64,000 nucleotides of DNA from Lacihabitans sp. CS3-21 (GTDB lineage Bacteria; Bacteroidota; Bacteroidia; Cytophagales; Spirosomataceae). This document shows, one piece after another, positions 52,132-61,635 of the stretch. The stretch spans positions 1 to 64,000 of the forward strand of contig NZ_RJUD01000014.1 in assembly GCF_024343675.1 (NCBI RefSeq). Reading direction: 5' to 3'. The notes below the pieces were generated by a model. That model made no database searches and was not told the DNA's origin. It saw only the letters and a list, made by a program, of their open reading frames with translations. Position 1 is the stretch's first letter; each line of letters starts with the position of its first letter. The translations under genes and the position numbers were made by a program.

Positions 52132-54794
52132 TTCCTTTGGGTTGAATTATTTAGTTCTAATATGTGCTCCGCCACATTCAACATCGTATCGATGTAAATG
52201 TCTTTTTCATTGTCTTTTAGATAATGAAGCAGCTGGCTATGAGCTTCTTTGCTTACATTTAATCCATGTTCGCCACCCACACCATGGAACAAAAACACCA
52301 AAAGTTTGCCAGATTCTTTGGCTTGCTTTACGAGAGCTATCATTTCATCACCCGTTTTGTTTTCCATACTGTAGCAATCAATGTCCATCAGTTTTTGCTC
52401 TTCAATACTGTGCATTTCGTGTCTTACGGCTCGTGCAGCTATAAATTCGTCGGAAAGAGTTTGAATAAATTCACCCTCTGCTATTTTTTTATGTCCACAG
52501 GTGAATGCAAAAGTGCGTTTGCTTTTATCGTCTATGGCTTTCAAAAAGGCATTGCACATTTTGATTTCTGATTGAATCTGAGCCATAGAATATTTACTTA
52601 AATCATACTCAGGTTTTACCCATGACATACCAGGCCCGCTAGCATCACAAGGATGATGAACGGTATGGTTTCCTAGTTCATGTCCATTCAACGCTGCCTT
52701 TCTCCAATCATTTATTCGATTTCTTGATGCATCCGAAGACGAAGTCAGGTAGAATGTCCCTTTCAAACTCAATGAATCTAAGGCGGGAATTACATTGTCC
52801 AAATGGACATTTAGGGCGTCGTCATAAGTTAGCACCACAGCCGTTTTTTTACCCATCCAAGGCTTTGCTGGGTCCATATCTTGGCCATCAGTTCGAAAAG
52901 GAGAGGCTGGCAATCCTTCAGAATTGTAAAAGTTTACATCAGGATTGTCGGCCCAAGCATATCTTACATACAAGGGTTTTGTTATTTGTGGATTTGAAAC
53001 AACTACCTGATTTCCTTTGATTTCGGCATTTGCCCAAACGAATTTTTTATCAGGCCCCGCTATTGCAAATTCTCTTAAAGCCTCACCATCTTTGCTTTTA
53101 AGGCCACTTCCAATATGATCAAAACACAGGATTATTTTATCCCCCTCAATTTTAGCAGAATTGAAAATAGGACCTGAGGCCACTAAATCTTCTTTATAGA
53201 TAAGTTTTCTGGCCAGTAAGGCCAATCTATCGCCCACGTCTTTTTTGTTGTCGGGGTGAATGTCGTTCCATTCGCCAAGGTCTATTCCAACTGCCATGGC
53301 CGCATTGGGCATGGTTGAGGCTTTTAACTGAGCTTCACGCAGTGCGGCCCATTGACTTTCTGATGGCAAATAGTTGGCATCCATGAATTTGGGCAATTGT
53401 ACAAACAAAAAAGGTAATTCACCTTGGTTCCATTGCTTTCTCCAGTCAACTATTTGGGCTTTTTGCAGATCTGCATATTCTAGTGGTCGTCCAGCATTAC
53501 TTTCTCCCTGATACCAAAGAAAACCTTTAATGGTGTATTGGGCAGCGGGTGCTGCCATCGCATTAAACAATGAAGTCGGCTGATTTTGGGCAGAAAAACT
53601 GGGGAAAAATCCACCTGAAGGTGAAAAAGCCTCGCCTACTTTATATTGCCATGTTCCGCTCAAATCTAAAGTGTCGTTTCCAGCAATCAAACTATAAGGT
53701 TTATCAGGTACAAAGCCGCCTTTACCACCATTATTGGTCACTTTTACTACGATGGTGTTTTTTCCTGCCATAAGTAAGTCATTCGGTATTGGATACCGCC
53801 TTTGCGGATACATATAGCCAGTTTGCCCAATTTTTTTTCCATTGATATAAATGGCGTCGGCATCCACAATTCTGCCTAAAAATACTTTTGAGGGCTTATT
53901 TAGCATAGAAGCAGGCAGATTTATGTCTTTTCTATACCAAACTACCCCATCTAAATCTTTTATTCCTTGGTCTTCCCAAAATCCAGGAACGGTTATCGGT
54001 TTCCATCCTTTGGGCTGATAGGTGGATTCAAACCATTTGGGTGATTCTAATTCACCTTTGTCATTTGAAATTGTTAGAGGTCTTTTTATTCTCGAAAACG
54101 AATTTACGAAAGCGGTATCTTTATTTTTTTGTATAGTTTCTGTTAATTTCGAAAAGTCTTTTAAACCATCCTCACTCGTCCAAGCTTCTATGGGTGTTCC
54201 GCCTACACTGGCGTTGATGATGCCAATAGGTACTTGATGTTTTTCAACTATATTTTTAGCAAAAAAATATGCTACGGCCGAAAACTGACGAACATTTTCA
54301 GGATTACAGACTTTCCAACTGGCATTTAAGTAATCGTCTTTTCGTTCACTTAAACTGGTACTTGTGGGTATCCAAAACTGTCGAATGTTGGAATTATTGG
54401 CTTCTGCAATGTCTTTGGCATATAGTACATGGTGCAGCTCCATCTGATGTACCATATTGCTCTGACCCGAACAAAAGTACACATCTCCAAAGGCCACATT
54501 GTTGATTTTTATCTCGTTTTTGCCTTTTAACACTATTTCTACACCAGTTCCTGAAGGCTGAGAAGGCAGAATCAACTCCCACTTTCCTGATTCTGAAGTC
54601 GTTGTTTTATAAGTTTTCTTGTTCAGAACTAAACTGATTTTTTCTTTCGGACTTGCCCATCCCCAAATTTTAATGGGTGCGTCACGTTGCAAAACCATGT
54701 TGTCAGAAATCAGTTTTGGTAATCTGATTTGTGATTTCACTTCAGAGAAAACAGAAATTCCTAAGGCAAATAATAGTAAAAAACGAGATTTCAT
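52128..54794 (-). CDS. Sialate-O-acetylesterase-like/polysaccharide deacetylase fusion
   Basis: 888 residues with two esterase modules. Residues about 22-640 are a SASA-type SGNH esterase: nucleophile S112 in CSGQSNM, a GH2-like jelly-roll insertion (about 255-385, VFLGRIVDADAIYINGKKIG), WYQGESN, and the Asp/His motif EWNDIHP. Residues about 645-888 are a NodB-type deacetylase: VVLTYDDAL (metal Asp), HELGNHTVHHP (metal His pair). A signal peptide (RFLLLFALGISVFSEVKS) is present. In this locus acetyl removal from xylan is the likely job. Its stop overlaps the CE15 start. Confidence 0.88.
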   Translation of the reverse strand: MKSRFLLLFALGISVFSEVKSQIRLPKLISDNMVLQRDAPIKIWGWASPKEKISLVLNKKTYKTTTSESGKWELILPSQPSGTGVEIVLKGKNEIKINNVAFGDVYFCSGQSNMVHQMELHHVLYAKDIAEANNSNIRQFWIPTSTSLSERKDDYLNASWKVCNPENVRQFSAVAYFFAKNIVEKHQVPIGIINASVGGTPIEAWTSEDGLKDFSKLTETIQKNKDTAFVNSFSRIKRPLTISNDKGELESPKWFESTYQPKGWKPITVPGFWEDQGIKDLDGVVWYRKDINLPASMLNKPSKVFLGRIVDADAIYINGKKIGQTGYMYPQRRYPIPNDLLMAGKNTIVVKVTNNGGKGGFVPDKPYSLIAGNDTLDLSGTWQYKVGEAFSPSGGFFPSFSAQNQPTSLFNAMAAPAAQYTIKGFLWYQGESNAGRPLEYADLQKAQIVDWRKQWNQGELPFLFVQLPKFMDANYLPSESQWAALREAQLKASTMPNAAMAVGIDLGEWNDIHPDNKKDVGDRLALLARKLIYKEDLVASGPIFNSAKIEGDKIILCFDHIGSGLKSKDGEALREFAIAGPDKKFVWANAEIKGNQVVVSNPQITKPLYVRYAWADNPDVNFYNSEGLPASPFRTDGQDMDPAKPWMGKKTAVVLTYDDALNVHLDNVIPALDSLSLKGTFYLTSSSDASRNRINDWRKAALNGHELGNHTVHHPCDASGPGMSWVKPEYDLSKYSMAQIQSEIKMCNAFLKAIDDKSKRTFAFTCGHKKIAEGEFIQTLSDEFIAARAVRHEMHSIEEQKLMDIDCYSMENKTGDEMIALVKQAKESGKLLVFLFHGVGGEHGLNVSKEAHSQLLHYLKDNEKDIYIDTMLNVAEHILELNNSTQRK

Positions 54795-54798
54795 TGGC

Positions 54799-55977
54799 TT
54801 ATTTTAGCTTTTTAGGTATTTGTAAAACAGCATTGAAAGCGGGTTTGGCTTTTTTGTTTCTATCCCAAAGAAGTGGATAATTGGTACGATTGGGCACAGG
54901 ATAATCGTTTTTCCAATTCATGCCATCATGCACACCCCAAAGTGTAACTCGGTCAATTTTGTCTTTTCTTTTGTAAAAAATCTCAAAAAAATGAGCATAT
55001 CTATCGGCCAATGCTTTTTCAACATCGGCTGGTAAACCTTTTTGATAAGGATCTAAGAAAGTTTTGAACTCTTCATTTTGAAATTGCTTTTCACCCATTC
55101 CTTGCCCGATGATTTGCCCCTCTTTGGTTAGCGGCAAAACATCCACGTCGAGTTCAGTAATCATCACTTTCACGCCCAATGCGGCGTAAGCATCAATGGC
55201 TTGTTCGATGTATTCAGTTTTTGGGTAATTTAATCCCCAATGCCCTTGAATTCCGATACCATCTATTTTAATTCCTGCTGCTTGAAGCATTTTTACCATT
55301 CTTACAATTCCGTCACGTTTGGTTGGTCGCCAAGCATTGAAATCGTTGTAGTACAATTCTGTATTCGGGGCATATTGGGCCGTATATTTAAATGCCAATT
55401 TTACAAATTCATCGCCACTACCGATTCCTTTCACCCATTTAGTTTGGCGATAATTTCCGTCATCGTCAATTACCTCATTTACCACATCCCACGCGTTCAC
55501 TTTTCCAGCAAAATGCCCCGCTATGGCCTTGATGTGGTCATGTAAACGTTGAGCAACTTCTTCTTTTGATTTGGGCTTTCCGTTTTCATCTTGAAAAAAC
55601 CAATCAGGCGTTTGATTGTGCCAAGCCAAAGTATGCCCGATGATGAACATGTTATTTTTCTTTCCAAAATCGATAAAAGCATCACCGGGCTCAAAATTAA
55701 AAACCCCAGGTTGAGGATTTATCAAAGCCGCTTTCATCGAGTTTTCGAGGGTAATGGTGTTAAACTGTTTTACCACAATATCTTGCGAGGCTTTATCTTT
55801 CCCAGAAACTATCTGATCATTGACAGCAACGCCCATTTTGAATGCATCTTTATAGACTTCTTTCAGGGTAGTTTGGGCAAATAATTGATTAGTTTTAAGT
55901 ACTAAACAAAAAGAAAGCGAGCAGAAAAATAGTTTGCTTAGAGTAAAGGATGAACCTAATTTTTCTTGAATTTTCAT
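54799..55977 (-). CDS. GH10 endo-1,4-beta-xylanase
   Basis: 392-residue secreted enzyme cutting the xylan backbone with retention. The signal peptide lies within residues 12-35. Acid/base E168 is in WDVVNEVIDD, nucleophile E275 in MITELDVDVLP; subsite residues FNTITLENSMK and GHTLAWHNQTPDWF are typical. Single catalytic domain, no binding module. It starts 4 bp before the next gene's start in the operon and is a diverged paralogue of the GH10 at 58695. Confidence 0.95.
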   Translation of the reverse strand: MKIQEKLGSSFTLSKLFFCSLSFCLVLKTNQLFAQTTLKEVYKDAFKMGVAVNDQIVSGKDKASQDIVVKQFNTITLENSMKAALINPQPGVFNFEPGDAFIDFGKKNNMFIIGHTLAWHNQTPDWFFQDENGKPKSKEEVAQRLHDHIKAIAGHFAGKVNAWDVVNEVIDDDGNYRQTKWVKGIGSGDEFVKLAFKYTAQYAPNTELYYNDFNAWRPTKRDGIVRMVKMLQAAGIKIDGIGIQGHWGLNYPKTEYIEQAIDAYAALGVKVMITELDVDVLPLTKEGQIIGQGMGEKQFQNEEFKTFLDPYQKGLPADVEKALADRYAHFFEIFYKRKDKIDRVTLWGVHDGMNWKNDYPVPNRTNYPLLWDRNKKAKPAFNAVLQIPKKLK

Positions 55978-55999
55978 AAGTTTTTTTCTATTATTTCAG

Positions 56000-57034
56000 T
56001 TATTTATACGGCACCAAAGTATTAATCTTCCCATCTGAATCATAGGTTATCTCCGCCACTTTCACACTTCTCAAATGTGTTACCCCTTCAGAAAGACTAG
56101 AATCGTGATAAAACAAATACCATTTGCCAGCTACTTCACAAATAGAATGGTGGGAAGTCCAGCCCACTACGGGTTCAAGAATTCTTCCAGCATACGTAAA
56201 GGGCCCGTAAGGATTATCGCCAATGGCGTAACATATGAAATGCGTATCTCCAGTTGAGTAAGAGAAATAATATTTTCCATTGTATTTATGCATCCATGCT
56301 GCTTCAAAAAATCTTCTTTGATTGTCACCATTCAAAAGCGGTTGACCGTTTTCATCCAAAATCAAAACGTCTTTGGCTTCGTGAGCAAACTCCAATAGGT
56401 CGTCTGTCATTTTCGCAATCTTTGGACAAAGTGCTGGTTTGTTGTCAGCGGGTAAATGAGCCACAGGACTTTCAGGGGAGTCTGCATTAAATTTTCCTTC
56501 TCTCCAACGTTGCAATTGTCCACCCCATATTCCACCAAAATACATATAATAATCACCGTCGTCGTCTTTGAAAACAGCTGGGTCAATCGAAAAACTTCCT
56601 TTGATGGGTTCAGGTTGAGCAATGAAAGGCCCAACTGGCGAATCTCCAACCGCAACACCAATTTTGAAAATTCCATCATGGCCTTTTGCAGGGAAAAACA
56701 AATAGTATTTGCCATCTTTTTCGTTGGCATCTGGGGCCCACATTTGTTTGTCTGCCCATGGTACATCATTTACATGCAAAGCTACGCCATTGTCAAAAGC
56801 TTCACTATCAATCGAATCCATCGAAATTACGTGGTAATCTTCCATGGCAAAATGGCTTCCCAGGTCGTCGAAGGCTTCGCCAGCGTCAACATCGTGCGAT
56901 GGATAAATATAAATCTTTCCATCAAAAACATGTGCTGATGGATCTGCGGTGTAAATGTGTTTTACAAGTGGCTTTGAAATAGCTCGCTTGTTCAAATCTT
57001 CAAAATCAATATGTTCTATACTATCTTCTGGCAT
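56000..57034 (-). CDS. GH43 beta-xylosidase/arabinofuranosidase-type enzyme
   Basis: 344-residue five-bladed propeller hydrolase with inversion. The three acidic residues are visible: Asp in TADPSAHVFDGK, Asp in SIDPAVFKDDDGDYY and Glu in FFEAAWMHKYNGKYY. There is no signal peptide, so it probably acts in the cytoplasm on imported xylo-oligosaccharides. It is separated from the symporter gene by 240 bp filled with short tandem repeats. Exact specificity (xylose or arabinose) is not decided by sequence. Confidence 0.9.
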   Translation of the reverse strand: MPEDSIEHIDFEDLNKRAISKPLVKHIYTADPSAHVFDGKIYIYPSHDVDAGEAFDDLGSHFAMEDYHVISMDSIDSEAFDNGVALHVNDVPWADKQMWAPDANEKDGKYYLFFPAKGHDGIFKIGVAVGDSPVGPFIAQPEPIKGSFSIDPAVFKDDDGDYYMYFGGIWGGQLQRWREGKFNADSPESPVAHLPADNKPALCPKIAKMTDDLLEFAHEAKDVLILDENGQPLLNGDNQRRFFEAAWMHKYNGKYYFSYSTGDTHFICYAIGDNPYGPFTYAGRILEPVVGWTSHHSICEVAGKWYLFYHDSSLSEGVTHLRSVKVAEITYDSDGKINTLVPYK

Positions 57035-57073
57035 TTTTTTTCTTTTGTATTGGTTACTTGTTTATTGGTTAAT

Positions 57074-57134
57074 GGTGTACTGGTTAATTGGTTACTGGTG
57101 TACTGGTTAATTGGTTACTGGTATATTGGTTAAT
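57074..57134. repeat. 23-bp tandem repeat upstream of GH43
   Basis: Two perfect 23-bp copies (57074-57096, 57097-57119; unit begins GGTGTACTGGTTAATTGG) and a third partial, diverged copy. They lie 40-100 bp before the GH43 start. Confidence 0.9.
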
Positions 57135-57223
57135 TGAAATTTAGAATGTGAAGATATTTTAAGGGTTATTAGCTCTAATATTGTGTATTCATAGAGGAGA
57201 CAAATAACATTAAAGTAAGTCCC

Positions 57224-57265
57224 AAATAACTAATAACTAATAACTAATAACTAATAACTAATAAC
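57224..57265. repeat. 7-bp tandem repeat (TAATAAC)n
   Basis: Five perfect TAATAAC units (57231-57265) preceded by AAATAAC. The tract ends 9 bp from the symporter stop codon. Confidence 0.95.
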
Positions 57266-57274
57266 CAATAATCA

Positions 57275-58690
57275 TCATCGCCTTTCCTTCAAATCCGATT
57301 CAATTTTCAATTCCATTTTCTTATTTATTTCATAGAAAAATAACAAGCCGCAGGCTATCAAAAACGGAATAGCAGGAAATATACTTACGAGTAATTTTAT
57401 CCCGTTTATGGTCTCCGCCGATTGTGCCACCTCTAAATTTGCTTGGTAATTGAATAACCCTAAAATCATGGTTAACAAAGAACTACCTATGCTCAAGCCT
57501 CCTTTTAAGCCCACCATCATCGCTGAGAAAATAATGGCTGTGGCTCTTCGATTGTTTTTCCATTCAGAATAATCCGCTACGTCGGCAATCATGGTCCAAA
57601 GTATCGGAGTGCTTATACCATAAAAAAACATGTGTAAAATCTGCGAACCGAACATCAATCCAACCGACTGTGGAGGAAAGAAGTAAAAGAAAATGATAAA
57701 TAAAGTGGAAACAAACAATGATGCTCCAAATACATTTCTTTTTCCGTACTTATCGGCAAACTTTTTCGAAAGCATAATTCCTATCAAACCGATTAAAATT
57801 CCACCGCCATTGAAGACGCCAAGTCCCATAGAAATGTCGTTTTCGAAGGCTGGAAGAAAGCTTTTCATAGGCTCCAAAAATGTGGTTAATTGAGCCTTAT
57901 CTACATAATTTTCAAAATAGTAAACATAAGAACCGCCTTTCATGGCCAAAGTAACAAATACTAAAGTGGTTGTGACCAACATAATGATCCAAGGAATGTT
58001 TTTGAACAAATCTCCTAGGTCTTCTTTTAAAGAGGACTTTTGCTCGGGTTTTGGTACGATACGCTCTTTGGTGGTAAAAAAAGTTACCAAAAGCATCAAT
58101 GTGCCCACAATGGCCAAAATGGTCATTACTTTTTCTATACCTACCGCTTTATCACCATCACCAGCTTTCAGGATAAGGTTGTACATAAAAACTTGCACAA
58201 AAAACTGCGAAAACATCACCGCCACAAATCGATAAGCCGACATACTATTTCTCTCCGCCATATCGCCCGTAATCACGCCACTTAAAGCCGAATAAGGCAA
58301 ATTGTTTGCAGCGTAAAGCAAAAGCAACAAACTATAAGTAATTACTGCGTATATAACCTTGCCCTGATATTCGAAATTGGGCGTGCTGAATGCCAATAAT
58401 GCGGTAACACCCAACGGAACGGCTGTCCATAAAATCCATGGGCGGAATTTGCCCCAACGGGTGCTGGTTCTATCGGCAATGGCACCCATTACTGGATTAA
58501 ACACGAACGCAGCAAATAGTCCCACAAAAAGTGTGACCAATGTAGCATCTTCAGTTTTCAATCCATAAATGTCCGTGTAGAAATAGGCCAGGTAGGTTAC
58601 CAAAGTTTGGAATACCAAATTGGCTGCTAAGTCACCTAGACTGTAGCCAACTTTTTCTAATACCGAGAGTTTCTGAGATTCTTGTGTCAT
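57275..58690 (-). CDS. GPH-family sugar:cation symporter (XynP-like)
   Basis: 471 residues and about 12 helices in the inner membrane. GYSLGDLAANLVFQTLVTYL at the start, GAIADRTSTRWGKFRPWILW in loop 2-3 and DVADYSEWKNNRRATAIIFS in the second half are characteristic of glycoside-pentoside-hexuronide:cation symporters. Its placement between two xylanase genes suggests xylobiose or xylo-oligosaccharide uptake. Four bases separate it from the GH10 gene upstream. Confidence 0.9.
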   Translation of the reverse strand: MTQESQKLSVLEKVGYSLGDLAANLVFQTLVTYLAYFYTDIYGLKTEDATLVTLFVGLFAAFVFNPVMGAIADRTSTRWGKFRPWILWTAVPLGVTALLAFSTPNFEYQGKVIYAVITYSLLLLLYAANNLPYSALSGVITGDMAERNSMSAYRFVAVMFSQFFVQVFMYNLILKAGDGDKAVGIEKVMTILAIVGTLMLLVTFFTTKERIVPKPEQKSSLKEDLGDLFKNIPWIIMLVTTTLVFVTLAMKGGSYVYYFENYVDKAQLTTFLEPMKSFLPAFENDISMGLGVFNGGGILIGLIGIMLSKKFADKYGKRNVFGASLFVSTLFIIFFYFFPPQSVGLMFGSQILHMFFYGISTPILWTMIADVADYSEWKNNRRATAIIFSAMMVGLKGGLSIGSSLLTMILGLFNYQANLEVAQSAETINGIKLLVSIFPAIPFLIACGLLFFYEINKKMELKIESDLKERR

Positions 58691-58694
58691 TTTT

Positions 58695-59819
58695 TTATAG
58701 GTTTGGGTTGTTTTTTTTGAGGTTCATTACAGAATTATAAGCTTTTTTAGGTTCAAAATTTCGATCAAAAAGCAAAGGATAGTTGGTGCGGCCTCTAACT
58801 GGCCAGCCATTTAACCAAGAATGATTGTCAGCCACTCCCCAAAAAGTAATTCTGTCAATTTTGTCTTGATGTTTTAAGAAGACTTTAAAAAGCTCCTCAT
58901 ATTTTTGAGCCAAAGTAGTTTGAACCGAATCAGGCAATTCTTTTGGATAAGGATTCATTTTCGGACTATTCTCGAAATTTTGATTGACATCTGCTCCCTT
59001 TAAGTCCCATGGATTTGGCAAAACAGTAAGATCCAGCTCTGTAAAAGCTACTTTTAAACCCAAAGCAGCGTATTCTATAATCGCATCTTCAATATTTTTA
59101 GTGTTCAAACTGTTGATGCTCCAATGCCCCTGAATCCCCACACCGTCTATTTTTGTGCCTGATGCTTTCAATTTTTTGATCATTTCTATAGTTGCCTTGC
59201 GTTTTGCAGGTTGTTCGTTGTTGTAATCATTATAATATAATTCCGCTTTCGGGTCTGCTTTTGCCGCTAAATCAAAGGCCATTTTGATAAAGTCTTCACC
59301 CAATAAATTGTAAAAAATAGACTTACGAAAAGTACCATCGTCTTCAATGGCTTCATTTACCACATCCCAACTGTTAATTTTTCCCGCATATCTACCCGCC
59401 ACAGTGTTTATATGATCCGTCATAAACAGTTTCAACGAATCTGCGGACTTTATTTTTCCAACAAAACGAGGCAATTGTGAATGCCAAACAAGCGTATGAC
59501 CTACCACATACATATTGTTTTTCTGTCCATATTCAACAAATTTATCTCCCAAATAGAAATCGTATTTGTTCCACTCAGGATGAATGTTCATCGATTTCAT
59601 GTGATTTTCGGGTGTAATGGCGTTAAATTCTTTTTTAATAAGCTGATTGGCTTTGGCATCTTTTTCGAGAATATGCTCAGCTCCAAGAGCCGTACCAACA
59701 AGAAAATCATTCTTAAATGCTTCTTTAAGTGAAGTGGGCTGATTTTGAGCAAAAGTTGCAGAAAATAGGCCAATCGAACAAATGAATAGCAGTTGGTATT
59801 TGAAATTTGAAGGTTTCAT
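58695..59819 (-). CDS. GH10 endo-1,4-beta-xylanase, second copy
   Basis: 374 residues, secreted (YQLLFICSIGLFSATFAQ). Acid/base E156 in WDVVNEAIED and nucleophile E261 in VAFTELDLTVLP. Compared with the 54.8-kb enzyme the substrate loop differs (HSQLPRFVGKIKSADSLK), so product range may differ. First gene of the minus-strand xylan operon; TTATTAACCTTTG (59843-59831) precedes the ATG by 11 bp. Confidence 0.95.
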   Translation of the reverse strand: MKPSNFKYQLLFICSIGLFSATFAQNQPTSLKEAFKNDFLVGTALGAEHILEKDAKANQLIKKEFNAITPENHMKSMNIHPEWNKYDFYLGDKFVEYGQKNNMYVVGHTLVWHSQLPRFVGKIKSADSLKLFMTDHINTVAGRYAGKINSWDVVNEAIEDDGTFRKSIFYNLLGEDFIKMAFDLAAKADPKAELYYNDYNNEQPAKRKATIEMIKKLKASGTKIDGVGIQGHWSINSLNTKNIEDAIIEYAALGLKVAFTELDLTVLPNPWDLKGADVNQNFENSPKMNPYPKELPDSVQTTLAQKYEELFKVFLKHQDKIDRITFWGVADNHSWLNGWPVRGRTNYPLLFDRNFEPKKAYNSVMNLKKNNPNL

Positions 59820-60159
59820 TGTTTAATTATCAAAGGTTAATAAATAAGGATTTTTTTCTTGTTCAGAAAATAAGCGTCAAATTAACACTTAATGTTTGAA
59901 TAATTATATTTTTACATAAATTATTATTAGTTTTTTTTAATATTTCATAAACTGATATTACTAATAATTTCATAAATGTCTTATTATAAGTAAAATATTA
60001 AAAAATTATAACTTTTCTGAATGAATTATTAAATCTCGATATAATGAATGCACTAATCAAATTTTTAAAAAAAAGATATATTTTATGCCTTTTAGAAATC
60101 AAAGCCGAACTGAAATAATGAATGATTCAAGTTCAATTATCAAATAGGCTTTTTGAAAT
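59820..60159. other. AT-rich spacer before the xylan operon
   Basis: 340 bp of very AT-rich sequence between the LacI-type gene and the GH10 gene, both on the minus strand. It should hold the lacI terminator and the operon promoter. I see no strong hairpin and no clear operator palindrome. Confidence 0.5.
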
Positions 60160-61317
60160 TCAATTAGAAGATTTTCTCAGCGAAGAATTTCTAATGATTA
60201 ATTTACCGTCCAACACGTGTGTTTTCGCTGATAATTCTGTCTTAAATTTTATAATATCCAATAAAATATTCATAGAAGTTTCGCCCATTGAAATCGGAAA
60301 TTGATTAAAAACTGTAAGGGAGGGCTCAAAAAACTCGACAAGGGAATCGTCACCATAAGACACAAAAGCCAATGCTTCAGGAATTTTTATTCCTGCCGAT
60401 TTTGCGATGGACATCATCTCTATTGAGTGGCTATAAAATACTGTAAAAATAGCATCAGGTGGATTTTCTAAATTGATGAAATAATTAAAGGCTTCTTTGC
60501 TGTCATTTTCCGAAATGTCAGAATAAACGATATATTCTGGATTTATTTCCATACCAAAGTGTTGAAGAGCCGCCAAGTAACCTTTTAATCTTTGGTTAGA
60601 AATATCCAAATCTTTAGGTCCCAACATAATGGCAATTTTGCGACAGCCTTGGTTAAGCAAATGTTCCACCAAATCAAAACTACCTTTTACGTCTTGGCTT
60701 ACGACTTTTGGAATATCCAGCTCGTCAAATACTCTATCAAACTGGACGACAGGTATTCCTTTTTTTATGGCGTTTTTAACATGATTTGAATCTATCATAT
60801 TTTTGGTATGACTCATCAGAATACCATCAACTTTGAATGAAATGAGATTTTCAATATTCTTAATTTCAGTTTCATTCTTTTCGTCTGAATGGCAAACAAT
60901 AATATTGTATTGTGACTTGCTCGCAATGTTTTGAATTCCTGCCAACACTCTTGCAAAAAAGGGATGAACCACGTCAGGAAGAATGACCCCGATTATATTG
61001 GTTTTCCCATCGTGTAGACTTTTAGCCAAGAGATTTGGATGGTAATCCAATTCTTTGGCGGCTTCAAGTATCGCTTTTTTTGTTTCGAGATTTATATCAG
61101 TTTTATCGTTTAAGGCCCTAGAAACCGTAGAAATGGACACACCAAGATATTTCGCCACATCTTGAATAGTGGCATGGGTGTTCTTTTTGGTTTTTGCTTC
61201 TGAGTCAGGATAAACAAAGTGAATGGCACAATGTCTGCAATAGTATCTTTGTTTACCTCGTATAAACCCTGCTCGCTTTAAGCCGTCTACATGATCACAT
61301 TTAATGCACTTCTTCAT
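60160..61317 (-). CDS. LacI-family regulator with N-terminal IS1-InsA-like zinc ribbon
   Basis: 385 residues, about 45 longer than a standard LacI protein. The extra N-terminus (CIKCDHVDG...GKQRYYCRHCAIHF) has Cys at 4, 7, 27 and 30 and looks like the zinc ribbon that begins IS1 InsA-type transposase proteins. A LacI helix-turn-helix follows at about 48-100 (ATIQDVAKYLGVSISTVSRA), then a periplasmic-binding-like sensor domain (VILPDVVHPFFARVLAG, PDAIFTVFYSH). It likely senses a xylan-derived sugar and controls the flanking operon and the divergent susC. Two DNA-binding modules in one chain are unusual. Confidence 0.85.
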   Translation of the reverse strand: MKKCIKCDHVDGLKRAGFIRGKQRYYCRHCAIHFVYPDSEAKTKKNTHATIQDVAKYLGVSISTVSRALNDKTDINLETKKAILEAAKELDYHPNLLAKSLHDGKTNIIGVILPDVVHPFFARVLAGIQNIASKSQYNIIVCHSDEKNETEIKNIENLISFKVDGILMSHTKNMIDSNHVKNAIKKGIPVVQFDRVFDELDIPKVVSQDVKGSFDLVEHLLNQGCRKIAIMLGPKDLDISNQRLKGYLAALQHFGMEINPEYIVYSDISENDSKEAFNYFINLENPPDAIFTVFYSHSIEMMSIAKSAGIKIPEALAFVSYGDDSLVEFFEPSLTVFNQFPISMGETSMNILLDIIKFKTELSAKTHVLDGKLIIRNSSLRKSSN

Positions 61318-61635
61318 ATGGTTATTGAACTATTTCAAGAAACTTTATTTCATTTCTTCAGACTAAATTTTCCTCATTTATTTTAATTTTTCAATATTTA
61401 GTTTGATTATTAAAATAAATATTAATGATGATAGCTATCGGTAACCATTGCGGAAAGGATGTAGATAGCTATTCATTTTCAAATACGTGTCAAATAGACA
61501 CTTTTTATTGGAAATTCCAAATCATTGAATATAGATTTGAACAAATATATCACAGAATGATCAAAAGGCAAGCTGTCAAAAAATCATTTGTCATGTATTT
61601 TGTTGTATTATTTCAATATTTAACCAAATTCAAAA
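61318..61635. other. Divergent control region between lacI-type and susC genes
   Basis: 318 bp without a convincing gene; a 77-codon plus-strand frame here overlaps the susC start and looks spurious. Two ATAGCTAT palindromes (see next entry) lie near its centre. A possible -7-like TATTTTG is near 61599. Confidence 0.5.
61430..61472. promoter_or_regulatory. Paired ATAGCTAT palindromes, candidate operator
   Basis: GATAGCTATC (61430-61439, a perfect palindrome) and ATAGCTAT (61465-61472) are 34 bp apart, about three helical turns, in the spacer between the regulator and the susC gene. Operator function is inference. Confidence 0.35.

Noticed and set aside
56456-56938. 160-codon plus-strand frame inside the GH43 gene
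   Set aside because: Antisense to conserved GH43 catalytic segments.
57224-57265. CRISPR array
   Set aside because: The 7-bp units are contiguous without spacers and no cas gene is present.
60122-60304. 60-codon plus-strand frame
   Set aside because: Overlaps the 3' end of the LacI-type gene in antisense and the AT-rich spacer; no support.
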